Shown: positions 1 through 8,699, numbered from the stretch's first letter. The stretch: 64,000 nt of DNA from Trabulsiella odontotermitis (GCF_030053895.1 NZ_CP125781.1:3968001-4032000), one strand, 5' to 3'. Numbers and translations: made by a program. Notes: generated by a model from the sequence alone, not told the origin.

Positions 1-368
1 GCAAGAGCATTCTGGGCATTGGACAGCGCATCGTCACGCTTGTGGTCGAGATGGTCGAAACCCGTCTGCGTCTGGCGGTGGTCGAACTGGAAGAGGAGAA
101 GGCAAATCTCTTCCAGATGCTGTTGATGCTTGGGCTGACCATGCTGTTCGCGGCGTTTGGTTTGATGAGTCTGATGGTGCTGGTCATCTGGGCCATCGAT
201 CCGCAATATCGCCTGAATGCCATGATTGCCACGACGGTGGTTCTGCTGTTGGCTGCGCTCATCGGCGGGATCTGGACCCTTCGCAAAGCACGCCGTTCCA
301 CGCTGTTGCGCCACACGCGCAAAGAGCTGGCAAACGATCGTGAGCTGCTTGAGGATGAAAGATCGTGA
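1..368 (+). CDS. yqjE: YqjE inner-membrane protein (5' end outside window)
   Basis: The reading frame is open from base 3 of the window, so the true start lies upstream; 121 residues are visible. The product is a phage holin superfamily III-like inner-membrane protein with two hydrophobic segments in the middle (LLMLGLTMLFAAFG and the TTVVLLLAALIGGIW stretch) preceded by the charged ETRLRLAVVELEEEKA helix. It closely matches enterobacterial YqjE (family knowledge); the cellular role is not established. Its TGA at 366-368 overlaps the GTG start of yqjK by four bases, so the two are translationally coupled, as in the E. coli yqjCDEK group. Confidence 0.9.
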   Translation, partial: KSILGIGQRIVTLVVEMVETRLRLAVVELEEEKANLFQMLLMLGLTMLFAAFGLMSLMVLVIWAIDPQYRLNAMIATTVVLLLAALIGGIWTLRKARRSTLLRHTRKELANDRELLEDERS

Positions 369-664
369 ACCACAAACTGGCGCTTTCGCAGCGCAAAGCA
401 CGGCTGCTGAGTAAAATTCAGCAACAGCGGCTGGACCTGTCCGCCAGCCGCCGTGACTGGCTGGATGCCACCCACAGCTACGATCGCGGCTGGAGCACGC
501 TGTTAAACCTGCGTTCATGGATGCTGGTCGGCAGCAGCGTGGCCGCCATCTGGAGCGTTCGCCATCCGCGCTTCCTGGTGCGCTGGGCTAAACGCGGTTT
601 CGGCATCTGGAGTGCCTGGCGTCTCATCAAAGCGACCGTGCGAGAGCAACAACTGCGCGGGTAA
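365..664 (+). CDS. yqjK: YqjK-like small basic protein
   Basis: A 99-residue basic protein starting with GTG in the GTGA overlap with yqjE. It has a Gln/Arg-rich N-terminal helix, a short hydrophobic patch around SWMLVGSSVAAIW and a basic C-terminus, which fits the YqjK family and suggests membrane association together with YqjE and YqjD. The molecular function is unknown. A REP-like stem-loop with a T-run follows directly and ends the transcript. Identity is inferred from position after yqjE and overall similarity. Confidence 0.88.
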   Translation: MNHKLALSQRKARLLSKIQQQRLDLSASRRDWLDATHSYDRGWSTLLNLRSWMLVGSSVAAIWSVRHPRFLVRWAKRGFGIWSAWRLIKATVREQQLRG

Positions 665-685
665 CCCCCTCACCCCTTCCCCTTC

Positions 686-720
686 AGGCCTGATAGCGCA
701 TCGCTTATCAGGCCTTTTTA
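686..720 (+). terminator. REP-like stem-loop / terminator after yqjK
   Basis: The arms AGGCCTGATA and TATCAGGCCT are separated by a short GC-rich loop and followed by TTTTTA. The sequence is a REP-type palindrome (GCCTGATA...TATCAGGC) that also works as a rho-independent terminator for yqjEK. The remaining bases up to 892 are the upstream region of yqjF; no gene is visible there. Confidence 0.75.
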
Positions 721-892
721 TAGGTGCCGTTTCGATTACTCAGATTCTTTGAAAGAGATCGACAGTTTTCCTTGCTAACATTCGATCTTCGTCACGTTTA
801 CACTCCTCTCCATCGACAGCAACAACGCGGTATCTCCGCGAAATTGCACACTAAATCAACACAGCCGCCCATGGGGTTTTCTGGAGAGTAAA

Positions 893-1285
893 ATGAAAAA
901 ATTAGAAGATGTTGGTGTTCTGGTAGCGCGTATTCTGATGCCAATTCTGTTTATCACCGCAGGTTGGGGAAAAATCACTGGCTATGCAGGCACTCAACAA
1001 TACATGGAAGCGATGGGCGTACCGGGCGCGCTGCTGCCGTTGACCATTCTGCTTGAGTTTGGCGGCGGTCTGGCGATTCTGTTCGGTTTCCTGACCCGTA
1101 CCACGGCGCTGATCACAGCCATCTTCACCATCCTGACCGCGCTGCTGTTCCACAGCAACTTTGCGGAAGGCGTGAACTCGCTGATGTTCATGAAAAACCT
1201 GACCATCGCAGGCGGTTTCCTGCTGCTGGCTATCTCTGGTCCGGGTGCTATCAGCATCGACCGCGCGCTGAACAAAAAGTGGTAA
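893..1285 (+). CDS. yqjF: YqjF, DoxX-family inner-membrane protein
   Basis: A 130-residue DoxX-family protein with four hydrophobic segments (for example VLVARILMPILFITAGWGKI near the start and MFMKNLTIAGGFLLLAI near the end). The ATG is preceded by TGGAGAG. DoxX proteins are quinone-linked membrane proteins. In E. coli the yqjF promoter responds to dinitrotoluene breakdown products through the LysR regulator YhaJ (established knowledge), and yhaJ lies 1.1 kb downstream here. The partner gene yqjG (glutathionyl-hydroquinone reductase) follows, which supports a role in quinone/hydroquinone handling (inference). A hairpin terminator follows at 1311. Confidence 0.92.
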   Translation: MKKLEDVGVLVARILMPILFITAGWGKITGYAGTQQYMEAMGVPGALLPLTILLEFGGGLAILFGFLTRTTALITAIFTILTALLFHSNFAEGVNSLMFMKNLTIAGGFLLLAISGPGAISIDRALNKKW

Positions 1286-1310
1286 GCGCTTATACTGAAT
1301 AAAGTACAAG

Positions 1311-1334
1311 GCGAGGAGCGTTCTCCTCGCTTTT
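1311..1334 (+). terminator. rho-independent terminator after yqjF
   Basis: An 8-bp perfect stem GCGAGGAG/CTCCTCGC with loop CGTT is followed by TTTT. It sits between yqjF and yqjG, so yqjG either has its own promoter or is reached only by read-through. Confidence 0.8.
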
Positions 1335-1364
1335 GCTATCTGCGAATCCAGAAAGGAGATTGTT

Positions 1365-2351
1365 ATGGGACAACTGATTGACGGCGTCTGGCATGACACC
1401 TGGTATGACACCAAATCAACCGGGGGACGTTTCAAGCGTTCCGTTTCGGCCTTTCGCAACTGGCTGACCGCGGATGGCGCGCCCGGTCCGACCGGCGACG
1501 GCGGTTTTGCCGCCGAAAAAGATCGTTATCATCTCTATGTTTCCCTTGCCTGCCCGTGGGCGCACCGCACGCTGATTCTGCGCAAGCTGAAAGGGCTGGA
1601 GCCGTTTATTTCTGTGTCGGTGGTCAACCCATTGATGCTGGAAAATGGCTGGACCTTTGACGACGATTTCCCGGCAGCGACCGGCGATACGCTGTATCAG
1701 CATGAATTTCTTTATCAGCTTTATCTGCATGCCGACCCGCACTACACCGGGCGCGTCACCGTGCCGGTACTGTGGGATAAAAAGAACCACACCATCGTCA
1801 GCAATGAATCCGCGGAAATCATCCGTATGTTCAACACTGCGTTCGACGGGCTGGGTGCGAAAGCGGGTGATTACTACCCGGCAGAATTACGCAGTCAGAT
1901 CGATGAACTGAACGGCTGGATCTACGACAACGTTAACAACGGCGTCTATAAAGCCGGTTTCGCCACCAGCCAGCAGGCTTACGATGAAGCGGTGACGAAG
2001 GTATTTGAATCGCTGGCGCGTATCGAACAAATTCTCGGCCAGCACCGCTATCTGACGGGTGATCACCTGACGGAAGCCGATATCCGCCTGTGGACCACGC
2101 TGGTACGCTTTGACCCGGTGTATGTCACCCATTTTAAATGCGACAAGCACCGCATCAGCGATTATCTGAATCTGTACGGTTTCCTGCGCGATATTTATCA
2201 GATGCCGGGTATTGCCGAAACGGTCGATTTCGCCCACATCCGCAACCACTATTATCGCAGCCACAAGACCATTAACCCGACGGGGATTATCTCCATCGGC
2301 CCGTGGCAGGATCTCGATGAGCCACACGGCCGCGACAGCCGGTTCCGGTAA
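1365..2351 (+). CDS. yqjG: glutathionyl-hydroquinone reductase YqjG
   Basis: A 328-residue xi-class glutathione transferase (ECM4/PcpF family) that reduces glutathionyl-hydroquinones, releasing hydroquinone and oxidised glutathione in the cytoplasm. The thioredoxin-fold active-site motif CPWAHR is present with the catalytic Cys at residue 63, and an all-helical GST C-terminal domain follows (ADIRLWTTLVRFD region). AGAAAGGAG before the ATG is a good ribosome binding site. Length equals the E. coli enzyme. In E. coli yhaH and yhaI come next; here the gene ends directly against convergent yhaJ. Confidence 0.96.
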   Translation: MGQLIDGVWHDTWYDTKSTGGRFKRSVSAFRNWLTADGAPGPTGDGGFAAEKDRYHLYVSLACPWAHRTLILRKLKGLEPFISVSVVNPLMLENGWTFDDDFPAATGDTLYQHEFLYQLYLHADPHYTGRVTVPVLWDKKNHTIVSNESAEIIRMFNTAFDGLGAKAGDYYPAELRSQIDELNGWIYDNVNNGVYKAGFATSQQAYDEAVTKVFESLARIEQILGQHRYLTGDHLTEADIRLWTTLVRFDPVYVTHFKCDKHRISDYLNLYGFLRDIYQMPGIAETVDFAHIRNHYYRSHKTINPTGIISIGPWQDLDEPHGRDSRFR

Positions 2352-2354
2352 CGC

Positions 2355-2384
2355 AAAAGGGGCATCTTCCGATGCCCCTTTTTT
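2355..2384. terminator. bidirectional terminator between yqjG and yhaJ
   Basis: The stem AAAAGGGGCATC/GATGCCCCTTTT with a TTCC loop is flanked by A-run and T-run, so it can terminate both convergent genes. Confidence 0.88.
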
Positions 2385-2388
2385 ATCG

Positions 2389-3288
2389 CTATTTTTTCGC
2401 GGCGAAGAGTTTGGGGATTTCGCGCAGACACCAGGATTTGGCTTCGCCCATGCTGTCGCGTCGCCAGGCCATGATGATGTCCACTTCGCTGGTGTATTCC
2501 GGGCTCACTACGCGCAGACGCCCTTCGGCAATATCCTGTTCCACCAGCGGATAAGGCATGGTGGCGACGCCCAGCCCGGCCAGCAACGCCTGGCGTTTAT
2601 CTTCGATGGTACTGACCGTCAGGCGCGGCTGTTTATCCAGCAGTTGTACAGTTAAGACTGGACGCTCGCGGGCGGTATCCGCCACCGCTACGCCGCGATA
2701 CTTCACCCGCGTGACTTCTGAAAGCGGCTCCGGCTCCTGATGAATCGGGTGATCCGGTGAAGCGACATAAACATTCAGCACCGAATAGAGTTTGCGTGAA
2801 TTGATTTCCGACGACGAGCGAAAGTGCATATCCGGGGCGATGACAATATCCGCCCTTCCCTGCTCCAGACGCTCCCAGGCACCCGCCAGCACTTCGGTAA
2901 TGATCGCCATCTGGGTGTTGGCTTTCGCCGCCAGTCTGTCGACCAGTGGGAACAAATCCACCGTCGGCACCAGCGCCTCGGTGACGAGGGTCAAATGGGT
3001 TTCCCAGCCGCGCGCCAGCGCTTCCGCATCGGTCGTCAGTTTGTCGGCGGCCTCCAGCAACACCCGCCCGCGCTCCAGCAGCATACGACCAACGTTGGTA
3101 AATTTCGTCCGGTGACCGGAACGATCGAACAGCACCACATCCAGCTCTTCTTCCAGCTTTTGCATGGTGTAGCTCAGTGCGGAAGGTACGCGCCCCAGCT
3201 CGTCCGCGGCAGCGGCGAAACTGCCACGGCGATCGATCGCGTCCATCACCCTCAGCGATTCCAGCGTCAATGCTCTTTCTTTAGCCAT
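2389..3288 (-). CDS. yhaJ: LysR-family regulator YhaJ
   Basis: A 299-residue LysR-type regulator with an N-terminal winged helix-turn-helix (residues about 6-65, SFAAAADELGRVPSALSYT) and a periplasmic-binding-protein-like effector domain. E. coli YhaJ activates yqjF and itself in response to trihydroxylated aromatic breakdown products and influences virulence genes in pathogenic strains (established knowledge). Here it lies between yqjG and divergent yhaK; the 104-bp gap to yhaK should hold the shared control region. yhaH and yhaI, which separate it from yqjG in K-12, are absent. Confidence 0.95.
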   Translation of the reverse strand: MAKERALTLESLRVMDAIDRRGSFAAAADELGRVPSALSYTMQKLEEELDVVLFDRSGHRTKFTNVGRMLLERGRVLLEAADKLTTDAEALARGWETHLTLVTEALVPTVDLFPLVDRLAAKANTQMAIITEVLAGAWERLEQGRADIVIAPDMHFRSSSEINSRKLYSVLNVYVASPDHPIHQEPEPLSEVTRVKYRGVAVADTARERPVLTVQLLDKQPRLTVSTIEDKRQALLAGLGVATMPYPLVEQDIAEGRLRVVSPEYTSEVDIIMAWRRDSMGEAKSWCLREIPKLFAAKK

Positions 3289-3392
3289 CGCACTCTCATT
3301 CAGTAAATTTGAACATACCTGGCAGAATATCTGGCTAACAATGCAGCGTCCAGCCCCTTAACATAAAAGGAAGTAAAGAGAGGTCAAGAATT

Positions 3393-4094
3393 ATGATTAC
3401 TACCCGTACCGCTAATCAATGTGGCAAAGCCGATTTCGGCTGGCTGCAGGCACGTTACACCTTTTCCTTTGGACACTACTTTGACCCGAAGCTGTTGGGC
3501 TACGCCTCCCTGCGCGTACTGAATCAGGAAGTGCTGGCGCCCGGCGCGTCGTTCCAGCCGCGCTCTTACCCGAAAGTTGATATCCTGAACCTGATTCTGG
3601 AAGGTGAAGCAGAGTACCGCGACAGCGACGGCAACCATGTCCAGGCGAAAGCCGGTGAAGCGCTGCTTATCGCCACGCAACCCGGCGTGAGCTACAGCGA
3701 GCACAACCTGAGTAAAGAGCACTCCCTGACGCGGATGCAGTTATGGCTGGATGCCTGCCCGGAGCGGGAAAACCCGTTGATGCAGAAAATTCACCTCGAC
3801 GATGTCGCCACGCAACTGCTGGCCTCACCCGACGGCAGCAACGGTAGTCTGATGCTACGCCAGCAGGTGTGGATCCATCATATTGATATTGCAAAAGGCG
3901 AGCAGTTGAACTTCCAGCTCCACGGCCCTCGTGCTTATCTGCAGTCGATTCATGGCACCGTTCATGCACAATGCATGCAAAAAGAGCAACAGTCGTTGAC
4001 CTGCGGTGACGGCGCTTTTATTCGTGACGAAGCTAACATAACGCTGGTCGCAGATACGCCGCTTCGCGCTTTGCTGATAGATTTACCGGTATAG
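3393..4094 (+). CDS. yhaK: pirin-like bicupin YhaK
   Basis: A 233-residue pirin/bicupin protein. The N-terminal cupin contains RVLNQEVLAPG and the HNLSKEH motif; the C-terminal part has the second barrel (GDGAFIRDEANITL). E. coli YhaK is a redox-sensitive cytosolic pirin-like protein without the quercetinase metal site of YhhW, and its function is open. GGTCAAGAATT precedes the ATG. The gene diverges from yhaJ, a plausible regulator, and is followed by yhaL after 25 bases. Confidence 0.93.
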   Translation: MITTRTANQCGKADFGWLQARYTFSFGHYFDPKLLGYASLRVLNQEVLAPGASFQPRSYPKVDILNLILEGEAEYRDSDGNHVQAKAGEALLIATQPGVSYSEHNLSKEHSLTRMQLWLDACPERENPLMQKIHLDDVATQLLASPDGSNGSLMLRQQVWIHHIDIAKGEQLNFQLHGPRAYLQSIHGTVHAQCMQKEQQSLTCGDGAFIRDEANITLVADTPLRALLIDLPV

Positions 4095-4119
4095 ACAGAA
4101 GCAACAGCGGAAGATGCAC

Positions 4120-4290
4120 GTGAGCAAAAAACGACAGTCTAAAACGGCGGCTGACATCGTCAGCGCCCCTTCAGAGAGCGGTGACGTCACCGTCCCGGTC
4201 GCCTTCGGCTATGAAGAGATGCTGAGCGAGCTGGAAGCGATCGTCGCCGAAGCCGAAATCCGTCTGATCCAGGATGCTGAACTGGCCTGA
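4120..4290 (+). CDS. yhaL: YhaL small protein, XseB-like helix
   Basis: A 56-residue protein read from GTG at 4120 to TGA at 4288. The GTG is preferred over the in-frame ATG at 4114 because GGAAG at 4109-4113 abuts the ATG but lies six bases from the GTG, and the resulting N-terminus (SKKRQ) matches E. coli YhaL (SKKSA). The first half is charged and probably disordered; the second half, FGYEEMLSELEAIVAEAE, is a strong helix. That helix resembles the start of exonuclease VII small subunit XseB (F-x-LSELEQIV). No function is known. It follows yhaK by 25 bases and is probably co-transcribed. Confidence 0.85.
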   Translation: MSKKRQSKTAADIVSAPSESGDVTVPVAFGYEEMLSELEAIVAEAEIRLIQDAELA

Positions 4291-4301
4291 GCGGTCAGTT
4301 C
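4279..4301 (+). terminator. weak hairpin at the end of yhaL
   Basis: GAACTGGCC and GGTCAGTTC can form a 9-bp stem (one G-U pair) over the yhaL stop codon. No T-run follows, so it is at most a weak or rho-assisted end between convergent yhaL and cyuA. Confidence 0.35.
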
Positions 4302-4312
4302 AGACCTGTGCC

Positions 4313-5623
4313 TTAAGACGCTTTCTTCGCCATGATCTCTATAATTTGCAGGTCAGTCTGCTGCATCGCCTGACGCGCCAGCGCGCACAGGTTAGCGATA
4401 GACTGCTCGACATCATGCGCCACAATCCCCTCATTGCCCGTTACGGCGGTATCATCGAGCGCCATCAGCACCGCTTTCCAGGCGCTTGACGCGCTGGTCG
4501 ACACTTTCATGGCGCAGCTGTTTGACGCGCCGTCGCAAATCATGCCGCTGAGATCGCCAATCATGCTGCCGATCGCCATCGCCAGCGTTTCATAACGCCC
4601 GTCCACCAGCCAGGCCATGCCTGCCGCCGCGCCCATTGACGCCGTGGTAACGGCACACAACGCTGACAGCCGTGGCAACTGGAAATGAATGTAGATAGCG
4701 CAGAGATGCGACAGCATCAGCGCGCGGGCCAGTTTCTCTTCGCTGGCGTTGAAGTGTTCCGCCACCACCACGACTGGCAACGTTGCGGCGATCCCCTGAT
4801 TGCCGGAGCCGGAGTTGCTCATGGCGGGTAGCGTCGCGCCACCCATGCGCGCGTCCGAGGCAGCACTAGTGCGGATGACGATATCGCTCGACAGATCACG
4901 GGTCATCAGCCCGCGCTGGCATTGTCTGTCCAGCGTCGCCCCAATATGTAACCCCCACTGCCCGCTCAGCCCTTCACGGGATAAAGCATCATTAAGATGC
5001 GCGGCATCAAGAATGAAACGAATATCCTCAAACGGCACCTGGTTGATGAACGAAAAAATATCCTGCAACGAGGTCTGTTCCAGTACCGCCAGCGGACAGG
5101 CTTCTTCTTCCGCAGGCGCCGCGTCATCGAGTGCGAAAAGCACCTCGCCCTGCTTTTCAATGCGGGTGATGCAGGTATGCCCTCCAGCAATGGTGACGCT
5201 GGCCCATGCGTCGCCCGCGTAGACTTTCGCCCGCGAAGAGAGGATCTCGTCACAGGGGATTTCCAGCATCACGCGCACCGCGCCGTTTTCCAGCATTTGT
5301 CGGGCGCGAGCAACGTCCTGCGCAGTGACGTTGTTGAGCACTTCCAGCCCGGCACTGGCATCACCGGCGATCGCCCCGAGCGCCGCCGCGACGGGCAGCC
5401 CGGTCATGCCGGTACCCGGCACCGTCACGCCCATCCCGTTTTTCATCAGGTTCGGCGACACCCAGGCGTCAATGCGATCCACGCGCCCGTCCAGCTGCGC
5501 CGCCGCGGTAGCGCAGGCCAGCGCCAGTGAAACCGGCTCGGTACACCCCAGCGCCGGTTTGACCTCTTCCTGCACGGCGCAGATGAGTTTTTTCCACAAT
5601 GACTGTTTTTCAGGGCTCAACAT
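4313..5623 (-). CDS. cyuA: L-cysteine desulfidase CyuA
   Basis: A 436-residue enzyme of the UPF0597/serine dehydratase alpha-like family that converts L-cysteine to pyruvate, sulfide and ammonia with a [4Fe-4S] cluster under anaerobiosis (established for E. coli CyuA, formerly YhaM). Visible are the GCTEP motif near the N-terminus, the glycine-rich SNSGSGNQGI, and CDGASNSCAMK near the C-terminus, which supplies cluster cysteines. Start: ATG at 5623 rather than GTG at 5629, because AAGG lies eight bases before the ATG and the length then equals E. coli CyuA. It follows transporter cyuP by 30 bases as its operon partner. In E. coli the pair is activated by CyuR (DecR), encoded elsewhere. Confidence 0.95.
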   Translation of the reverse strand: MLSPEKQSLWKKLICAVQEEVKPALGCTEPVSLALACATAAAQLDGRVDRIDAWVSPNLMKNGMGVTVPGTGMTGLPVAAALGAIAGDASAGLEVLNNVTAQDVARARQMLENGAVRVMLEIPCDEILSSRAKVYAGDAWASVTIAGGHTCITRIEKQGEVLFALDDAAPAEEEACPLAVLEQTSLQDIFSFINQVPFEDIRFILDAAHLNDALSREGLSGQWGLHIGATLDRQCQRGLMTRDLSSDIVIRTSAASDARMGGATLPAMSNSGSGNQGIAATLPVVVVAEHFNASEEKLARALMLSHLCAIYIHFQLPRLSALCAVTTASMGAAAGMAWLVDGRYETLAMAIGSMIGDLSGMICDGASNSCAMKVSTSASSAWKAVLMALDDTAVTGNEGIVAHDVEQSIANLCALARQAMQQTDLQIIEIMAKKAS

Positions 5624-5653
5624 AATCACAACCTTAGTACGTATTTATATGCA

Positions 5654-6985
5654 TCAGGAGAATGCGAGGAACGGCGAGACGCATAACAGCAAACCCGTCA
5701 CAATAATCAGCAACAGCGAAGCGCCTTTGTATTTATGTAACGCAGGCACTTTGTAAACCAGCCAGGCCGGGATCAGACAGCCCACCATGCCAAAGATTGG
5801 GCTACAAATAGAGGTAAAACTCAGCACCGGCGCGTTGAGCACAATGGCGCTCCAGGCCAGCAGAATGGCGAACAGCATGATCCCGCGCTGAACGACTTTT
5901 TCATTAATGCTTTCCGCTGCATATTTGCGGCGCAGCAGGTTCATCACGATGCCCTGCGCCGCTTCCCGGAAGCCCAGATAAACACCGAAGAAAGCCGTCA
6001 TGACGGCAAAAATATTGAGGATCACACTGACGATTTTGACCCACGCAGCACCGTCGCCGCTAATAAACTGCGCGGCAATCGCCAGCGCGGAAATATTCTG
6101 TTCATACGCCTTCACGGCCTCGTCATGCCCCATTGCGAGGGTAAATGACACGGCGTAGAAAAAGACGGTGACGAACAACACGCCAAACGCAATATTCATT
6201 GCCCGTAGTGCTTTATGACGCGCGACAGCAACCGATTTTTCACGTGAGCGATAAGAAATCACCATCGGGCTTAAGGTCTGAATAAACAGAATCGATGTCA
6301 GGGTAAACGGCAGCGTAATAATGGCGTTTTTAATCAGCAGCCCCATCGGCGGCAACGCCCCGATATTATGCACATGCCACAGGCCGATCATTGACAGCCC
6401 CAGCGCCGCGACAACCAGCAGTTTGGTCAGCACCATGAAGCTCGACACCTTAAACAGCAACTGTTCACCGCGTGACGAGATAGCCACCAGGATACAAATC
6501 AGCACCAGACCGTAAAACGGATTGTCAGACAGTAAGCCGTCAGTCACGCCGAAGGTATGCAAATAAGAGGCGCTGTCGTTGGTGATGGCAGTGGAATATA
6601 CAAACATCCAGATCACCAGCATCACAAAATAGAGCGCGCCGAGCAGGATCCCCCAGTTTCTACCCAGATAGCCGCTAATCACGCTCGGGTAATCTTTGCA
6701 TTCCGGCGATTCCGCCAGGGTATTAATAAAAAGCCGCTGAAACAGATACATTGCCGGGTAGCCAATCACTGAGGAGAGCAAAAATACCCATAACCCCATC
6801 AGACCAACCTGAACCGGGAGAAAAACAATCCCTGCGCCGATAGCCATCCCGATACTCATGATGACCCAACCGGTATCGGTACTGTCGAATTTTGTCGCTT
6901 CCCGCCATTCGCTTTCCGTCATATTCGCCAGCCGGGCAGGCGATGCGTCGTCCAGTATTACGCTGCTGTTTGAAGCCGTTTCCAT
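5654..6985 (-). CDS. cyuP: L-cysteine/serine transporter CyuP
   Basis: A 443-residue member of the HAAAP (STP) amino-acid:proton or sodium symporter family, related to TdcC and SdaC, with about eleven membrane spans. The first is VIMSIGMAIGAGIVFLPVQ, with the family GAGI signature. It imports cysteine (and D-serine, as DlsT) for CyuA. The frame stays open to 7231, but ATG 6985 gives the E. coli N-terminus and exact length of 443; the upstream part would add an AT-rich, non-homologous extension. It is transcribed before cyuA and separated from tdcG by a terminator plus its own promoter region. Confidence 0.95.
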   Translation of the reverse strand: METASNSSVILDDASPARLANMTESEWREATKFDSTDTGWVIMSIGMAIGAGIVFLPVQVGLMGLWVFLLSSVIGYPAMYLFQRLFINTLAESPECKDYPSVISGYLGRNWGILLGALYFVMLVIWMFVYSTAITNDSASYLHTFGVTDGLLSDNPFYGLVLICILVAISSRGEQLLFKVSSFMVLTKLLVVAALGLSMIGLWHVHNIGALPPMGLLIKNAIITLPFTLTSILFIQTLSPMVISYRSREKSVAVARHKALRAMNIAFGVLFVTVFFYAVSFTLAMGHDEAVKAYEQNISALAIAAQFISGDGAAWVKIVSVILNIFAVMTAFFGVYLGFREAAQGIVMNLLRRKYAAESINEKVVQRGIMLFAILLAWSAIVLNAPVLSFTSICSPIFGMVGCLIPAWLVYKVPALHKYKGASLLLIIVTGLLLCVSPFLAFS

Positions 6986-7231
6986 TACGTTCTCGCTTGT
7001 GTAGGTAGAAGTTTTTTTAATTATTTCGGTGCGATGTTCGGTACGTAATTGCAGGCGAGTTCTGGTTTTATTGTGAAAAATCATACCGCCAGCGGCGGAG
7101 AAAAAATTCACAACCTTTGTATGAATATGGCTTTTCAAAGAAATAAAATTGCCATTAAAGCAATAAAAGGAGAAAAATTTACTATCAGAAATGAAAACGA
7201 GAGAGATATCACATTCCTGATGACGGGGCAC
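6986..7231 (-). promoter_or_regulatory. cyuPA upstream control region
   Basis: About 245 bases between the tdc terminator and cyuP, AT-rich, without a supportable gene. By position it must contain the cyuPA promoter and, by E. coli analogy, the CyuR site; I could not pick out an unambiguous operator. Confidence 0.45.
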
Positions 7232-7258
7232 AAAAAAGCCCCGGCGAAACGCCAGGGC
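7232..7258 (-). terminator. terminator of the tdc operon
   Basis: Read on the minus strand, GCCCTGGCG-TTT-CGCCGGGGC forms a 9-bp stem (one G-U pair) followed by TTTTTT. It lies 33 bases after the tdcG stop and closes the tdcABCDEFG transcript before cyuPA. Confidence 0.88.
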
Positions 7259-7290
7259 CTGGGCAAGAATGAGCAGACGCGCTTATCGGT

Positions 7291-8655
7291 TTAATCACAG
7301 ACGACTTTTATCGCCAGACCACCGCGGGAGGTTTCACGATATTTATCGTTCATGTCTTTGCCGGTTTCATACATCGTTTCAATAACTTTATCGAGCGACA
7401 CCCGCGCTTCGCTGGTGCGTTGCAGCGCCATTCGCGCGGCGTTCACCGCTTTCACGGCGTTGATGGCATTACGCTCGATGCAGGGGATCTGCACCTGACC
7501 CGCAACCGGATCGCAGGTCAGCCCGAGGTTATGCTCCATCGCGATTTCCGCCGCCACGCACACCTGCTGCGGGCTGCCGCCCAGCAGTTCAGTTAACCCG
7601 GCAGCCGCCATCGAACAGGCCACGCCCACTTCGCCCTGACAACCGACTTCCGCGCCGGAAATCGAGGCGTTCATTTTATACAGCGAACCAATGGCGCCAG
7701 CGGCGAGAAAATAGCGCGACACCGAATTGGCGTTTACCGTCCGGCGAAATTTGTCGTAGTACGCCAGCACCGCCGGGACGATCCCGCAGGCGCCGTTCGT
7801 CGGCGCGGTGACGACACGTCCGCCTGCGGCGTTTTCTTCACTGACTGCCAGCGCGAACATGTTGATCCAGTCGATCACGTTCATCGGATCCTGCGAGACG
7901 CGATCACTCGACACCAGCATCCGCCGCAGCGCCACGGCGCGACGCGGCACCGTCAGCGGGCCGGGCAGGACGCCTTCAGTGTTGATCCCGCGCTCAATGC
8001 AGGTGGTCATGGTTTGCCAGATGCGCTCAAACCCTGCATCAATGTCCGCTTTGCTGCGCAGCGCCAGTTCGTTCTGCATCATCAACCCGGAGATGGACAA
8101 GCCGTGCAGTTTACACAACGACAGCAGTTCGCTGGCAGAGCTGAAGGGATACGGCACCGGCTGTTCGATGTTATGGTTCTGGCCGAACTGCGACTCCTCG
8201 ACGATAAACCCGCCGCCGATGGAGTAATACGTTTTCTCCAGCAGCGGCTCGTTACCGCGCCAGGCGGTGATCCGCATTCCGTTTTCATGCCGCGACAGCG
8301 CGGTATTGTGGAACGCCACGCTTTCCGGCAACGGGAAGGCGACGAGCGCTTTGCCATTCGCCACCGGCAGTTCTCCGCTGCGGGCCACCTGCTGAATAAA
8401 TCCGGCAATGGCGTCAATTTTTACGTCCTGCGGGCTGTTGCCTGCCAGCCCCATGATCACCGCAGTATCGGTGGCATGGCCTTTGCCAGTCAGAGACAGT
8501 GAGCCATACAGATCAACGCTGATGCGTCCGGTTTGTGAAAGCCATCCCAGGCTTTCCAGTTCATCAATAAACTGTTTGCCCGCATTCATCGGGCCAACGG
8601 TGTGAGAGCTGGAGGGTCCAATGCCAATTTTAAAAATGTCGAATGAGCTAATCAT
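7291..8655 (-). CDS. tdcG: L-serine dehydratase TdcG
   Basis: A 454-residue iron-sulfur L-serine ammonia-lyase (serine to pyruvate plus ammonia), paralogue of SdaA and SdaB. The N-terminal beta domain carries GIGPSSSHTVGPM; the C-terminal alpha domain has the cluster cysteines in NGACGIVPA, GCQGEVGVACSMAAAG and LTCDPVAG. ATG 8655 (GAGCGGG eight bases upstream) gives the same length as E. coli TdcG; a GTG at 8664 would add three residues. It is the last gene of the tdc operon, followed by its terminator. Confidence 0.94.
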   Translation of the reverse strand: MISSFDIFKIGIGPSSSHTVGPMNAGKQFIDELESLGWLSQTGRISVDLYGSLSLTGKGHATDTAVIMGLAGNSPQDVKIDAIAGFIQQVARSGELPVANGKALVAFPLPESVAFHNTALSRHENGMRITAWRGNEPLLEKTYYSIGGGFIVEESQFGQNHNIEQPVPYPFSSASELLSLCKLHGLSISGLMMQNELALRSKADIDAGFERIWQTMTTCIERGINTEGVLPGPLTVPRRAVALRRMLVSSDRVSQDPMNVIDWINMFALAVSEENAAGGRVVTAPTNGACGIVPAVLAYYDKFRRTVNANSVSRYFLAAGAIGSLYKMNASISGAEVGCQGEVGVACSMAAAGLTELLGGSPQQVCVAAEIAMEHNLGLTCDPVAGQVQIPCIERNAINAVKAVNAARMALQRTSEARVSLDKVIETMYETGKDMNDKYRETSRGGLAIKVVCD

Positions 8656-8699
8656 CTTCAGCACCCGCTCAAAAAGGATGGGGAAACCCGACTTCAGGA

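Noticed and set aside
902..1459. 185-codon frame antisense to yqjF and the start of yqjG
   Set aside because: Covers a terminator and two conserved genes on the other strand; no homology or ribosome binding site.
7049..7294. 81-codon plus-strand frame between cyuP and tdcG
   Set aside because: It runs through the tdc terminator and the cyuP promoter region, and no family resemblance or ribosome binding site is seen.
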